Source: Parvularculaceae bacterium
GTDB lineage: Bacteria; Pseudomonadota; Alphaproteobacteria; Caulobacterales; Parvularculaceae
Assembly: GCA_028284065.1 (NCBI GenBank)
Contig: JANQSJ010000010.1
Coordinates: 62,001 to 126,000, forward strand
Length of the DNA: 64,000 nt
Direction: 5' to 3'
A program made the translations under genes and the position numbers. Below, piece by piece: positions 1 through 8,824 of this stretch. Positions within the stretch are counted from its first letter, which is position 1, and every line of letters starts with the position of its first letter. The notes under the pieces are model-generated. The model saw nothing but the letters and a program-made list of their open reading frames with translations. It did no database searches and was not told the DNA's origin.

Positions 1-304
1 CGGGCACGGCGGCGTGCTCAATGGCCGAGACGAAAATCTTCTTCACCGACCCGTTCATCGCGGTCCCGTGGAGCGCATAGTGGATCGCTTCGGTGCCGCC
101 GCCGGTAAAGATAACGCCGTTCACCGGCGCATTGACGAGCTTGCGGACCTTCTCCCGCGCCGCTTCGACCCGGGCGCGGGCCGCCCGCCCCTCTTCGTGC
201 ACCGACGACGAGTTGCCGTCCCGGCGCATCGCGTCGCACACCGCGTCGACGACTTCCGGCCGCACGGGCGAGGTGGCGTTGTGGTCAAGATAATGCCGCG
301 TCAT
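1..304 (-). CDS. Cysteine desulfurase (IscS/SufS/NifS family), N-terminal part, cut by window edge
   Basis: Only about the first 101 residues are visible. They begin MTRHYLDHNATSPVRPEV, the typical N-terminus of PLP-dependent cysteine desulfurases, and include the GGGTEA motif near residue 69 that helps bind the cofactor phosphate. The family removes sulfur from cysteine to give alanine and an enzyme persulfide for Fe-S cluster or tRNA thiolation. The start codon overlaps the stop of the upstream iscR-like gene (ATGA at 301-304), which implies translational coupling. The Lys that binds PLP and the active Cys lie outside the window. Whether it belongs to the Suf or Isc type cannot be decided here; the iscR-desulfurase order is common at the head of alphaproteobacterial suf operons. 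Confidence 0.93.
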   Translation of the reverse strand, partial: MTRHYLDHNATSPVRPEVVDAVCDAMRRDGNSSSVHEEGRAARARVEAAREKVRKLVNAPVNGVIFTGGGTEAIHYALHGTAMNGSVKKIFVSAIEHAAVP

Positions 305-792
305 GCTCCGATCTCCGAAACCTCTTCACCCCTCGCCTGCGCTTCCGGCTGACGCGGCGCATTCACCGAGGCCGCGCCGAGGACCCGCCGCGCGACGACA
401 TCTTCAAGCGTGATGGCGTTGAGGAAAATTTCGATCTGGCGGCCTAGCTCGTCCCAAAGGTCATGGGTGAGGCAGCGCGCTGAGCCGCCCCGGCAGCCGA
501 TGTCCGAGCCCGGCGAACAGGCGGTCGTCCGGATCTCTTCATCCACTGCGGCGACGATGTCGGCGATGCGAATCTCCTGCGCCGCGCGGGCGAGCCCGTA
601 TCCGCCATTGGCGCCGCGGACGCTCGCCACTAGTCCCGCGCGCCGCAGTTTCGACAGGATCTGGTCGAGATAGTCCGGAGAAATTCCCTGGCGCAGCGCG
701 ATCTCGGACGCAGGGATCGCTCGGCCATCGCTATAGGCCGCGATATCCGACATCGCCTGCACGGCGTACCGCCCTTTGGTTGTCAACTTCAA
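301..792 (-). CDS. iscR: Rrf2-family Fe-S regulator, IscR-like
   Basis: The protein has 163 residues. Its N-terminus (MKLTTKGRYAVQAM) matches IscR closely, and an Rrf2 winged helix covers about residues 1-80. Likely cluster ligands are C92, C100, C107 and H110, close to the Cys3-His pattern of IscR; the first gap is longer than in E. coli. The start codon is TTG (complement of 790-792). It was chosen because the reading frame begins exactly at the conserved N-terminus, although no strong ribosome site precedes it. By family it senses Fe-S status and controls the downstream biogenesis operon, which begins with the overlapping desulfurase gene. Confidence in the Rrf2 family is very high; the IscR role is inferred from the cysteines and the neighbour. 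Confidence 0.92.
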   Translation of the reverse strand: MKLTTKGRYAVQAMSDIAAYSDGRAIPASEIALRQGISPDYLDQILSKLRRAGLVASVRGANGGYGLARAAQEIRIADIVAAVDEEIRTTACSPGSDIGCRGGSARCLTHDLWDELGRQIEIFLNAITLEDVVARRVLGAASVNAPRQPEAQARGEEVSEIGA

Positions 793-1138
793 GAGACTAA
801 TTCACTTTTTTATTCAGGGCCTTAGCGCCCCTATTTAACCCTAAGACTACAAACGGGCAGAGACCAAGTGCGTTCGAAAGAACCGTTTCCTGAGTACCCG
901 CTTTTCCGCCCGCCGCCACCATTCGCCAGTGTTGCCGATTGACGACAGACGCCGAATTCCCTGTGGCGCCAGCGCGATAACGTGGTATCCGGCCGCCTTC
1001 CCGCAGCTATGCGATGTATTAAACCTGACCGTGACAGTCAACATTAATCGGCGCTGAAGGGCGATGCTCCGAAAACCTTGGGGAATCGCATGCGCCTAAG
1101 TGGACTATTCCGGTCGGATATGGAGGACGCCAGATCCG
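793..1138. other. Divergent intergenic region between iscR and the hydrolase gene
   Basis: About 346 bases hold no convincing gene. The region must carry the promoters of the two divergent genes. AT-rich patches near 800-850 are the likely iscR promoter and autoregulatory zone, but I cannot pick out a clear consensus or an IscR box. A GGAGG at 1122-1126 sits 12 bases before the hydrolase start. Confidence 0.5.
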
Positions 1139-1807
1139 ATGCCAGAAGTCGTGTTCGCCGGGCCGGAAGGCCGCCTTGAAGGCCAATATCAGAAAGGCAG
1201 GGGCCAAACCCCGCCCGTGGCGCTCATTCTCCACCCGCATCCGCTGTTCGGCGGCACGATGAACAACCGCATCTGCTACGAGATGTACAACATGTTCGCC
1301 CGCCACGGATTTTCGGTGCTCCGGTTCAACTTCCGCGGCGTCGGCCGTAGCCAGGGCGAATACGACCAGGGCCAGGGGGAGCTCGCCGACGCGGCGACCG
1401 CGCTTGACTATGTGCAGCAGCTCAATCCGAACGCGCCCTTCGCCTGGGTCGGCGGGTTTTCGTTCGGCTCCTGGATCGGCATGCAGCTTTTGATGCGCCG
1501 GCCGGAGATTGTCGGCTTCATCTGCGCGTCGACCGCGGCGAATCTCTATGACTTCACTTTTCTCGCCCCCTGCCCGTCATCGGGCGTCATCATCCACGGC
1601 TCAGAAGACCGCATCTGCCCGCCGGACGAGACGCGTCTTATGGTCGAACGCACCCGCACCCAGAAAGGCCGCAAGATCGAATTCCAGGTGCTGGAAGGCG
1701 CGGACCATTTCATGGAGTCCGACGTGGAGGGATTTATCGGCATGGCGGAAGCGTATCTGGAGCCGCGCCTCGCCTATCCGCAGCCGGAAGGTCCGCATAT
1801 TGAATAA
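1139..1807 (+). CDS. Alpha/beta hydrolase
   Basis: With the ATG at 1139, preceded by GGAGG at 1122-1126, the protein has 222 residues; an in-frame upstream start at 1100 is possible but would add an unconserved tail. The sequence carries the HPHPLFGGTMNNR motif near the N-terminus, NFRGVGRSQG, and the nucleophile elbow GFSFGS, which fits a serine hydrolase. An aspartate in HGSEDRICPP and a histidine in EGADHF complete a plausible Ser-Asp-His triad. Proteins of this small cytoplasmic family are often annotated as dienelactone hydrolase-like, but their substrate is unknown. It stands alone, divergent from iscR and convergent with the next gene. Confidence 0.85.
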   Translation: MPEVVFAGPEGRLEGQYQKGRGQTPPVALILHPHPLFGGTMNNRICYEMYNMFARHGFSVLRFNFRGVGRSQGEYDQGQGELADAATALDYVQQLNPNAPFAWVGGFSFGSWIGMQLLMRRPEIVGFICASTAANLYDFTFLAPCPSSGVIIHGSEDRICPPDETRLMVERTRTQKGRKIEFQVLEGADHFMESDVEGFIGMAEAYLEPRLAYPQPEGPHIE

Positions 1808-1834
1808 ATGGGGCCTGCGCGCGCGTCGCGCCGG

Positions 1835-2794
1835 TCATTCGGCGGCGAGGCGGCGATAGACGATCGCGCCGAAAGCCGTCTGCGCGGCGAAGGCGACGAA
1901 TTGAAAAGCGGCCTGACTGAGCGCGGCGATGACTGACAGGAGCCCGCCCGCAGCCGCAAGCGCGCCCCCGAAGGACGCCAAGAGCGCGGCGACGGCCTCG
2001 ACGACGCCGACGCCAATCGAGATAACGAGGCCCATCAGGAGAAGCGCAGCGCCCAACAGCGCAAAACCGGCGAAAATGGACCAGGCGTGGCCCCTCGTCA
2101 TGGCGAAGCTGCGGCGCAGGATCAGCCGGTTCTCCACCGCCGCGCCGGCGACGAAGGGCGCAAGGCGCGTCGCCACATACGCATAGACCGGTAGGTAGAG
2201 AACAACGCTTGCGCCTAATAGGCCGAACGCCGCGAGCGCGCCCGGCTCAATCTCAGCCGCCCCGCCCGTCGACGCGTCCGCATCCGCGATCAGCGCGAGC
2301 AAGTCGCGCGCCGCGCCCGGCGCCGACACGCCGGTGACGCCCTGCGCGAGCGCCAGCGCCGCCACCCAGAGGACGAAGTTTGCCGCGCCCACCATCAAGG
2401 TCGCCGCGAATGTGCGCCGCGCGACATCGTCGATGCGCACATTGATGACGCGACCTTCGTCCTCGCCTGTCGCCGCGAGGCGCGCGATGTTTGCGATAAC
2501 GCCGCCGAGGAGAATTCCATAGGCGGCCGACGCGGCGGCGAGGAGAGCGATCGCCAGCGGCGCGGCGAACCTGAAGACGCTGGCGCCATCCTGCGGGCCG
2601 TCATCGCCGCCCGCGCCCATCAACGCGCCGGCGCCGAGGGCTTCAAAATTGACGGTGACGCCAAAGGCGCCGCCCAGAATCAGCGACGATACCAGGATCG
2701 GCGCCCATGCGAACCTAACGACCGCCAATGCCCGGCGCGCGGAGAATTCCAACGCTTCCGCCGCAATTTGCGCCGCGCGAATACGGTCCGACAT
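1835..2794 (-). CDS. Multi-pass membrane protein, unknown function (paralogue of next gene)
   Basis: I do not recognise this 319-residue protein. It is very rich in Ala, Gly and Val and has about six hydrophobic stretches, including ones near residues 30-50, 75-100, 135-155, 195-215 and 240-300. The cytoplasmic N-terminus shares the pattern AL.FSARR followed by a hydrophobic stretch with a Pro with the N-terminus of the next upstream gene (2873-4138), so the two look like paralogues. The layout of a short amphipathic head followed by scattered membrane helices resembles alphaproteobacterial glycerophosphoryl-diester-type or DUF-type inner-membrane proteins. The spacing of about 80 bases suggests one transcript with the upstream gene. 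Confidence 0.75.
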   Translation of the reverse strand: MSDRIRAAQIAAEALEFSARRALAVVRFAWAPILVSSLILGGAFGVTVNFEALGAGALMGAGGDDGPQDGASVFRFAAPLAIALLAAASAAYGILLGGVIANIARLAATGEDEGRVINVRIDDVARRTFAATLMVGAANFVLWVAALALAQGVTGVSAPGAARDLLALIADADASTGGAAEIEPGALAAFGLLGASVVLYLPVYAYVATRLAPFVAGAAVENRLILRRSFAMTRGHAWSIFAGFALLGAALLLMGLVISIGVGVVEAVAALLASFGGALAAAGGLLSVIAALSQAAFQFVAFAAQTAFGAIVYRRLAAE

Positions 2795-2872
2795 GACGAC
2801 GAAAATCCTCTTTCAGTAAGTATAGAGATTTCTGAACGCGGCCGACCGGGCCGGCCGCGCTGCGCGGCAGCG

Positions 2873-4138
2873 TCAATCAGCGCCGGCGCTTTCACGATAC
2901 AACTCGCCCAGGACGCCGGCGCTTACGCCATAGGTAAAAAAGAGCCACACGAACTTGTAGGCTATGAGAACGCCGGTCCAGACCCAAACGAAGAACGGCA
3001 GTATCCATTCCGCCCGTTCGCCGCCGTTTGACAGTCTGGAGACCGAATCGCTGGCGGTAAAGAGGGACTGAACGCCGGCGAAGATTGCCGGCAGGATAAG
3101 CCGCTCGGCGAACATCTGCACGCCCACAACGACGAGCCATGCGACCGAAATCGCCCCCGCCAGCCGGAAGAGATTCCATCCCCTTGAAAGCTCGAACAAG
3201 CCGGCCATCGCCATCGATCGGCGGCACACGGCGATGCCGGGATAGGGCGCGAAACGTAGGCTCAGATAAGCGAGCAGCAGGGCGGCGGCGGCGTAGAACG
3301 CGCGCATGGATATCTGCCCCCGCGTCGCCTCCGATACGCCTGCCCCGAGGCTGAATATGACGAGGGCCGCGATGATGAAGGCGGTCGCCCAGGCGAGCGC
3401 GCCGGCCCGCGCAAAGGGGCTTGATCCCCCCGCATTAGGGCGATTGCTCGGATGGAAGTGCAGCATCGCCACGACGAACGCGGCGACGGCGGCGGCCGCG
3501 GCGAGGTAGGCGATATAGCCGTAGCTGAATAGCCAGAACTCGCCTCGTCCGGAGAGCGCCTCCTGCGCGGAAACCATTTGAATGGTATGCAGACTTTCCG
3601 TATTAGGAAAAACGACATAGGTCCTGCTCAGCGCCGCGTCCACTGCGCGCGCGATAAAGCCGATTGCGGCCATTGACGGCGCAATGACCGCGCCGAGCGC
3701 CAACAGGCTCAAGAACTGCGCGAGGACATACCGCATTTGATCAGCCGCGAAGGGCGCGCGCACAAGGCCGGGCGCGGGCCGTTCGCCGAGGCCTGCGAAC
3801 CGGACAAGCGGCGCCATGAAGGACGCGACCAGGATGACATTTATGAGGAATGAGGCGCCGGCGATCGTCAGGATGCGCCACCGGCCTTGCGCGGCCGCGT
3901 CCGATACAATCGACCGGGCGGCGCGCGACACGGTCTCGAAGGATGCGCCGTTAGGCAGGTCCGCGAAAGTGATCATCCGGCCATTCGCCAGCGAAACGAT
4001 GGAGAAGGAAGCCGCGAAGTCGAATACAAGAATCAGCGCAATTGGCAGAAAGCCCACCCGCGCAATCGTCTCCATTCGCCGCGCGGAAAACCCCAACCCG
4101 CCTCCGGCGATACGAAAGACATTGATTTTTGCGGCCAC
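2873..4138 (-). CDS. Multi-pass membrane protein, unknown function
   Basis: This 421-residue inner-membrane protein has about eight hydrophobic segments. Its N-terminus (FRIAGGGLGFSARRMETIAR) resembles that of the downstream paralogue. The centre holds a long soluble stretch between membrane segments, and the C-terminus ends with a membrane helix and a short charged tail. No enzymatic motif is visible. It is divergent from the sulfotransferase at 4436 and probably co-transcribed with the 319-residue gene that follows it on the minus strand. Its function cannot be inferred from the sequence. Confidence 0.72.
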   Translation of the reverse strand: MAAKINVFRIAGGGLGFSARRMETIARVGFLPIALILVFDFAASFSIVSLANGRMITFADLPNGASFETVSRAARSIVSDAAAQGRWRILTIAGASFLINVILVASFMAPLVRFAGLGERPAPGLVRAPFAADQMRYVLAQFLSLLALGAVIAPSMAAIGFIARAVDAALSRTYVVFPNTESLHTIQMVSAQEALSGRGEFWLFSYGYIAYLAAAAAVAAFVVAMLHFHPSNRPNAGGSSPFARAGALAWATAFIIAALVIFSLGAGVSEATRGQISMRAFYAAAALLLAYLSLRFAPYPGIAVCRRSMAMAGLFELSRGWNLFRLAGAISVAWLVVVGVQMFAERLILPAIFAGVQSLFTASDSVSRLSNGGERAEWILPFFVWVWTGVLIAYKFVWLFFTYGVSAGVLGELYRESAGAD

Positions 4139-4435
4139 TACGCGCCCCTGCCCACCCGCTCGCGGACCGTACGCGTTAAGGAGCGGCAGTGTCGAGTCGC
4201 CGCGCCGACTGGGCGGGGTCGCGTGCCGATGGCGCGAGGCTTAACAATCCGTTTCGGGCGCCCTACACGCGACCTCCATGAGGGACGATCCCAATCAGAC
4301 GCGCGACTTGCGCTCTGCGCACCCATTTCGGGGCGACGTCGACGGCGGCGCGCCGCGCAAGATTAATGCGCCTGACCGCCATCCTCGCCGCGCGGCGAGC
4401 GCAGCGCGCCCTTCGCGCCTTAAGCTGGCTCCTCG

Positions 4436-5386
4436 ATGATTGATTCCGTCCTACTCCACATCGGGTATCCAAAAACCGGCACAACGACGCTGCAACAGAC
4501 ACTGTTTCCCGCCGCGCCGTCCGTGAAATTCCTTGGCAAGGGTAAGGCTGAGACGCCTCAGTCGATCGATGCTTTGCGAAAAATCATCAATTATGGCTCC
4601 GGTTTCCATGTATCAAAGCATGGACCGACGATCGCCAGGGCTCTCACAGAGGCCAACGCGGGCGAAGAGACGGGCAAGCTGCTTCTGTCGCTTGAAGGGT
4701 TCACCAATCCGTTTGTCGATACCCATTACATTCAGCCAAAAGACGTTCTGAAGAAGATCGACGACATTCGGACAGTGTTCGCGCCGATGATGGGCGAAGG
4801 CGTCGCCGTCAGGATTCTCGCCACGCTCCGGAACCAGACGGAACTCCTGCCCTCCCTATATTCCCAGATTTACCTCCAAGGGTTTGCGACCGGCCTGTTC
4901 CGGTCGAGCTATGACAGTTTCCTCGACTTTATGTTTGAGGATGAAGTCCTCGGCTTCGGTCCGGATTTCTACTTTGATATCGTGCTTGATCGGTGCCGTG
5001 AACATTTTGGCGAGGCGAACGTCTTCGCAGCGTCGATGAATGAGGTGTTCGGCAACGGCGGCGAACGAGGCGTCAAGGCGCTGTCAAGCTTCCTCAGCCT
5101 CGACGAGGATGAATGCGTGAGCCTTATCGGAGACGCCAAGCACAATGTCCGAAACAGGGCGGACACAAACCAGCGCAAAATGATGGCGGTTTCGCCGGGC
5201 GTGCGCCGCTTTGAAGAAAATACGGGCGCCTCGATAATGTCGAAAGCGTTTGCGTTGACGGAACGGTTGAAAATCAGAAAAGGCGAAAGCGTGTACAGGA
5301 GCCTGCCCGACCGTAGCGAGAGAATCGCCGCGTATTACGCCGGCTCAAACGCCCGCCTTGAGGAGAAGCACGGCGTGGCCGTCTAG
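4436..5386 (+). CDS. P-loop sulfotransferase-like protein
   Basis: The protein has 316 residues. At residues 8-18 it carries HIGYPKTGTTT, the 5'-phosphosulfate-binding loop typical of PAPS-dependent sulfotransferases. A second region with a conserved Arg and Ser (LRNQTELLPSLYSQIY, about residues 128-143) fits the 3'-phosphate-binding segment. Such enzymes transfer sulfate from PAPS to carbohydrate or lipid hydroxyls. The gene is alone: divergent from membrane-protein genes and 49 bases ahead of trmFO, which has no functional link. Two more sulfotransferase-like proteins are encoded at 9978 and 17479, so sulfated glycans are plausible for this organism. Confidence 0.82.
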   Translation: MIDSVLLHIGYPKTGTTTLQQTLFPAAPSVKFLGKGKAETPQSIDALRKIINYGSGFHVSKHGPTIARALTEANAGEETGKLLLSLEGFTNPFVDTHYIQPKDVLKKIDDIRTVFAPMMGEGVAVRILATLRNQTELLPSLYSQIYLQGFATGLFRSSYDSFLDFMFEDEVLGFGPDFYFDIVLDRCREHFGEANVFAASMNEVFGNGGERGVKALSSFLSLDEDECVSLIGDAKHNVRNRADTNQRKMMAVSPGVRRFEENTGASIMSKAFALTERLKIRKGESVYRSLPDRSERIAAYYAGSNARLEEKHGVAV

Positions 5387-5435
5387 GCTACAGGGCCTTA
5401 AACTCGCCGCTGGAGCCGGTTAACCTCCCAATCAT

Positions 5436-6860
5436 ATGACAGAGAACAGCCCCATTTACGTAATCGGCGCCGGCCTCGCGGGCTCGGAAGCCGCCTGGCA
5501 GGCCGCTGAAGGCGGGGCGGCGGTGGTCCTGCACGAAATGCGCCCCTGTCGCGGCACGGACGCCCACCAGACGGACGCGTTCGCCGAACTCGTTTGCTCG
5601 AACTCCTTTCGATCCGACGACGCCTACGCCAACGCGGTCGGGCTGCTGCACGAGGAGATGCGTCGGGCGGGGTCGCTCATTATGCGCGCTGGCGACGCGC
5701 ACAAGGTGCCGGCGGGCGCGGCCCTCGCCGTCGACCGCGAGGGCTTCTCCAATGCAGTGACGCGCGCGCTCGAGAGCCACCCGAACATCGAAATCCGTCG
5801 CGAGGAAATCACCGGCCTGCCGCCGTCGGACTGGACGAATGTGATCATCGCCACAGGGCCGCTCACCTCGCCCGCCCTCGCCGAAGCGATTCGTGCGGAA
5901 ACCGGCGTAGAGGCCCTCGCCTTTTTTGACGCGATCGCGCCGATCGTCTCGAAGGAATCGATCGACTTCGATATCGCCTGGCGCCAGTCGCGCTACGACA
6001 AGGCGGGCCCCGGCGGAGACGGCGCGGACTACATTAACTGTCCCTTGTCGGAAGCCGAATACGACGCCTTCATCGACGCGCTCCTCGGCGGCGACATGAC
6101 CGAATTCAAGGAGTGGGAGAAGTCGACGCCCTATTTCGAGGGCTGTCTGCCTATTGAAGTGATGGCCGCGCGCGGGCGCGAGACCCTGCGCTTCGGCCCG
6201 ATGAAGCCGGTCGGACTCACCGATCCGCGAACGGACAAGCGCCCGCATGCGGTGGTCCAGCTGCGCCAGGACAACGCCCTCGGCACGCTCTTCAACATGG
6301 TCGGCTTTCAGACCAAGCTGAAATACGGCGCCCAAAAAGACGTATTCCGGATGATCCCCGGCCTGCAGGACGCGGAGTTCGTCCGTCTCGGCGGCATCCA
6401 CCGCAACACCTTTATCAATTCGCCGAAGCTGCTGGACGGGACGCTCCGCCTGCGTACGCGGCCATCGATTCGTTTCGCCGGCCAGATCACCGGCGTCGAG
6501 GGCTACGTCGAAAGCGCAGCGATAGGGCTTATCGCCGGCCGGGCCGCGGCTTCGCAGGCCGTGGGCGGCGGATTCGCTGCGCCGCCGCCGACCACGGCGC
6601 TCGGCGCGCTGCTCGCCCATGTCACCGGGGGACACCTCTCCGAAGGCGCAGGCGCCGCCGGCGCCTTCCAGCCGATGAACGTTAACTTCGGCCTCTTTCC
6701 GGAAATCGCCGCGCCGCGACTGGGCCCCAATGGCGAACGCCTAAAGGGTAAGGAAAAGGGCCGCGCGAAAAAACGCGCCCAGGCCGAGCGCGCCCTCTAC
6801 GATATCACCGGCTGGCTTACCGCGGCTGGCCAAGCGCGAGGCAATACCGCGGCGGAGTAG
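5436..6860 (+). CDS. trmFO: Methylenetetrahydrofolate--tRNA-(uracil-5-)-methyltransferase
   Basis: The 474-residue product begins with an FAD-binding dinucleotide fold ([14 protein letters not shown], residues 9-22) and contains conserved TrmFO blocks such as [18 protein letters not shown] near residue 45 and the Cys-bearing segment YFEGCLPIE near residue 230. The enzyme forms 5-methyluridine at position 54 in the T-loop of tRNA, using methylenetetrahydrofolate as carbon donor and FADH2 as reductant. Its length is normal for the family. The C-terminus has a basic Lys-rich tail (about residues 430-450). The gene is probably monocistronic. A hairpin 28 bases downstream is oriented for the opposite strand, so it is not its own terminator. 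Confidence 0.97.
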   Translation: MTENSPIYVIGAGLAGSEAAWQAAEGGAAVVLHEMRPCRGTDAHQTDAFAELVCSNSFRSDDAYANAVGLLHEEMRRAGSLIMRAGDAHKVPAGAALAVDREGFSNAVTRALESHPNIEIRREEITGLPPSDWTNVIIATGPLTSPALAEAIRAETGVEALAFFDAIAPIVSKESIDFDIAWRQSRYDKAGPGGDGADYINCPLSEAEYDAFIDALLGGDMTEFKEWEKSTPYFEGCLPIEVMAARGRETLRFGPMKPVGLTDPRTDKRPHAVVQLRQDNALGTLFNMVGFQTKLKYGAQKDVFRMIPGLQDAEFVRLGGIHRNTFINSPKLLDGTLRLRTRPSIRFAGQITGVEGYVESAAIGLIAGRAAASQAVGGGFAAPPPTTALGALLAHVTGGHLSEGAGAAGAFQPMNVNFGLFPEIAAPRLGPNGERLKGKEKGRAKKRAQAERALYDITGWLTAAGQARGNTAAE

Positions 6861-6880
6861 GCGACGCGCTCCCTGCGCCC

Positions 6881-6915
6881 AAAAAAAGGCCGCGGCGACC
6901 GAAGCCGCCGCGGCC
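6881..6915 (-). terminator. Rho-independent terminator oriented for the minus strand
   Basis: On the minus strand a perfect 10-bp GC stem (arms 6888-6897 and 6906-6915), extendable by two pairs around a TTCG tetraloop, is followed directly by seven T (6881-6887). On the plus strand the hairpin is followed by C residues, so it would not work for trmFO. No convincing minus-strand gene lies upstream of it, which makes it an orphan terminator. Confidence 0.8.
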
Positions 6916-7078
6916 CCCCTAACGTGCTTGCTGGGGGAGAATAGCCGCACGGTCGGGAACAGGTCGCAGCTGACGTTTCATGGCGATGAAATCGACAATC
7001 AGACGCCGCCGCCGTCGCAGGCCAATGGGGAGACCGTCCCGCAACGATGGCCGGGGGTATGGCGCCAGCCGCAAATTC

Positions 7079-7090
7079 GGTCAACTGACC
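7079..7090. promoter_or_regulatory. Palindrome GGTCA-AC-TGACC upstream of the TetR-type gene
   Basis: Two 5-bp arms separated by two bases lie about 30 bases before the start of the TetR-family gene at 7121. Such a position fits an autoregulatory operator, but the arms are short and I cannot test it. Confidence 0.3.
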
Positions 7091-7120
7091 AAACATCGAC
7101 AATGTGATAAGTTGCCGTAA

Positions 7121-7810
7121 ATGCGTTCGGAGATCCCATTGACGCCGACTGACGATCGCCTTGCGGCGGTGGACGAGCACCTTAAGACGCTAAGCCGCCA
7201 GCGCCCCAGCCTTAAATACGCAGGCGCGCATTCGGCGAAGGGCGCGCGCACAATTCACGCTATCCTGAAGGCTGCGGAAGACGTGTTCACAGAGTACGGA
7301 CACGCCGGCTTGTCGCTCAGGCAGGTGGCGGCGCGGTCTGGCGTCACCGTGGGCAATCTTAACTATTATTTTCCGTCAAAACGGGCGCTGCTGGACGCGA
7401 TGCTGCGCGAATCGCTCGCGGACTATGTGGACGCCCATATCGAGCAGGTCTCCGGCGACGATGTTTCGCCCATGGAGGCGCTGCAGCGCGTCGTCGCGTT
7501 CTACATGCGCACGGCGCGCGAACGGCATCGGCTGTACTTTCAGATCTGGGGCTTTGCGGCCTCGGACGAGGACGCAAAGGAGCTTGTGGCGGAGCTCTAC
7601 CGATCCGTCGGACGGTTCATCCGGGCCCTAATCGCGGCGGCGAACCCCGATCTCAGCGACGAAGAAGCGCGCCGCGCGGTCATTACGATTTTCAGTCTGG
7701 AGGAAGGCATGAAGCTCTTTATCGGCCTGTCGCCGGAAGGCGATCCGACGCTTGAGTATGCCGAGGAAGAAGTCCAGAGACTGACGTTGCAAATCGTCGG
7801 TCGGGCTTGA
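7121..7810 (+). CDS. TetR/AcrR-family transcriptional regulator
   Basis: The protein has 229 residues with an extended N-terminal arm of about 40 residues before the helix-turn-helix (LSLRQVAARSGVTVGNLNYYF, near residues 64-84). The following YFPSKRALLDAML is the typical TetR helix-4 pattern. The C-terminal half is the ligand-binding, dimerising domain and cannot be linked to a ligand. The pirin gene follows after about 60 bases, so pirin is the likeliest regulatory neighbour. Palindromes at 7079-7090 and 7830-7844 lie before this gene and before the pirin gene and could be operators; this is inference from position only. Confidence 0.9.
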   Translation: MRSEIPLTPTDDRLAAVDEHLKTLSRQRPSLKYAGAHSAKGARTIHAILKAAEDVFTEYGHAGLSLRQVAARSGVTVGNLNYYFPSKRALLDAMLRESLADYVDAHIEQVSGDDVSPMEALQRVVAFYMRTARERHRLYFQIWGFAASDEDAKELVAELYRSVGRFIRALIAAANPDLSDEEARRAVITIFSLEEGMKLFIGLSPEGDPTLEYAEEEVQRLTLQIVGRA

Positions 7811-7829
7811 CCGCCGGCGAACGGCGGCC

Positions 7830-7844
7830 GGACTGGTCCAGTCC
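7830..7844. promoter_or_regulatory. 15-bp palindrome between TetR-type gene and pirin gene
   Basis: GGACTGGTCCAGTCC has two perfect 7-bp arms around one central base. It lies about 26 bases before the chosen pirin start. Size and symmetry fit a TetR-type operator, but it could also be a chance GC-rich palindrome. Confidence 0.3.
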
Positions 7845-7870
7845 TGAGAATGATCCGCACAGGTAGCCAC

Positions 7871-8776
7871 ATGACAACTCCCCCCGGCGTTAGCCTGTTA
7901 ATCGAACCGCGGACGCGGGACCTTGGCGGCTTCACCGTCGGCCGCGTTCTGCCGTACGCGAAGCGCCGGCTAGTCGGTCCGTTTATCTTCTTCGACGAAA
8001 TGGGGCCTTCCGACTTTCCGCCCGGCGCCGGCGTCGATGTTCGACCGCACCCGCATATCGGCCTGGCGACGGTGACCTATCTGTTCGAAGGCGAACTGCG
8101 CCACCGGGATAATCTCGGCTTCGACCAGGTAATCCGTCCGGGCGACGTGAACTGGATGACCGCAGGGCGCGGCATCGCGCACTCCGAACGCACCGACGAG
8201 GGGCCGCGGCGCAATGGCCAGCGCCTGCACGGTATACAGACCTGGGTCGCGCTACCCATCTCCGATGAAGAAACGGCGCCGTCGTTTCATCACCATCCGG
8301 CGGGCGATTTGCCGCGAATTGAACGCACAGGCGCGACTTATCATCTGATCGCAGGAACGGCGCTTGGCGTCGCATCGCCGGTAAAGACCTTTTCGCCGAT
8401 TTTTTACCTCGCCCTTACCGCCGAGGCAGGCGCGCAGATCGATCCCGTCACGGAGCATGAGGAACGCGCAATCTATGTGGTCGACGGCGAGATCGAGATT
8501 GATGGCAGCATCGTCGGCGCGCAGACGATGGCGGTCCTGCAGGACGGCGCGGCGCCGGCGATCCGCGCCCGCAAGGCGACGCGGGCGATGCTGCTCGGCG
8601 GCGCGAATGTCGGCGCGCGAAAGATATGGTGGAATTTCGTCGCCTCCAGCGACCAAAAAATTGAGATGGCGAAGGCGCGCTGGTCCGCCGCTGCAGCGAG
8701 CGGTTTCGCCGAGGCGGGCGATTTTGGCCTGCCGCCCGGCGAAACCGAGCATATTCCCCTACCGGACGCCCCTTAA
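7871..8776 (+). CDS. Pirin family protein
   Basis: From the ATG at 7871 the protein has 301 residues; an earlier in-frame ATG at 7850 would add seven residues. The N-terminal cupin carries the pirin signature: RPHPHIGLATVTYLFEG with metal-binding histidines near residue 56, GDVNWMTAGRGIAHSE near residue 92, and a second cupin in the C-terminal half. Pirins are Fe-containing bicupins. Some have quercetin dioxygenase activity and others act as regulators, and sequence does not tell which. The gene sits between a TetR-type regulator and a short-chain dehydrogenase, all on the same strand with short gaps. Confidence 0.92.
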   Translation: MTTPPGVSLLIEPRTRDLGGFTVGRVLPYAKRRLVGPFIFFDEMGPSDFPPGAGVDVRPHPHIGLATVTYLFEGELRHRDNLGFDQVIRPGDVNWMTAGRGIAHSERTDEGPRRNGQRLHGIQTWVALPISDEETAPSFHHHPAGDLPRIERTGATYHLIAGTALGVASPVKTFSPIFYLALTAEAGAQIDPVTEHEERAIYVVDGEIEIDGSIVGAQTMAVLQDGAAPAIRARKATRAMLLGGANVGARKIWWNFVASSDQKIEMAKARWSAAAASGFAEAGDFGLPPGETEHIPLPDAP

Positions 8777-8824
8777 CGCCCAGGCCCACCGGAGCTCTCC
8801 TTGTAATGACGAATTGCCAAGATA

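Noticed and set aside
5388-6635. 415-codon minus-strand frame opposite trmFO
   Set aside because: Arg/Val-rich product without motifs, fully inside a confident gene; a typical high-GC shadow.
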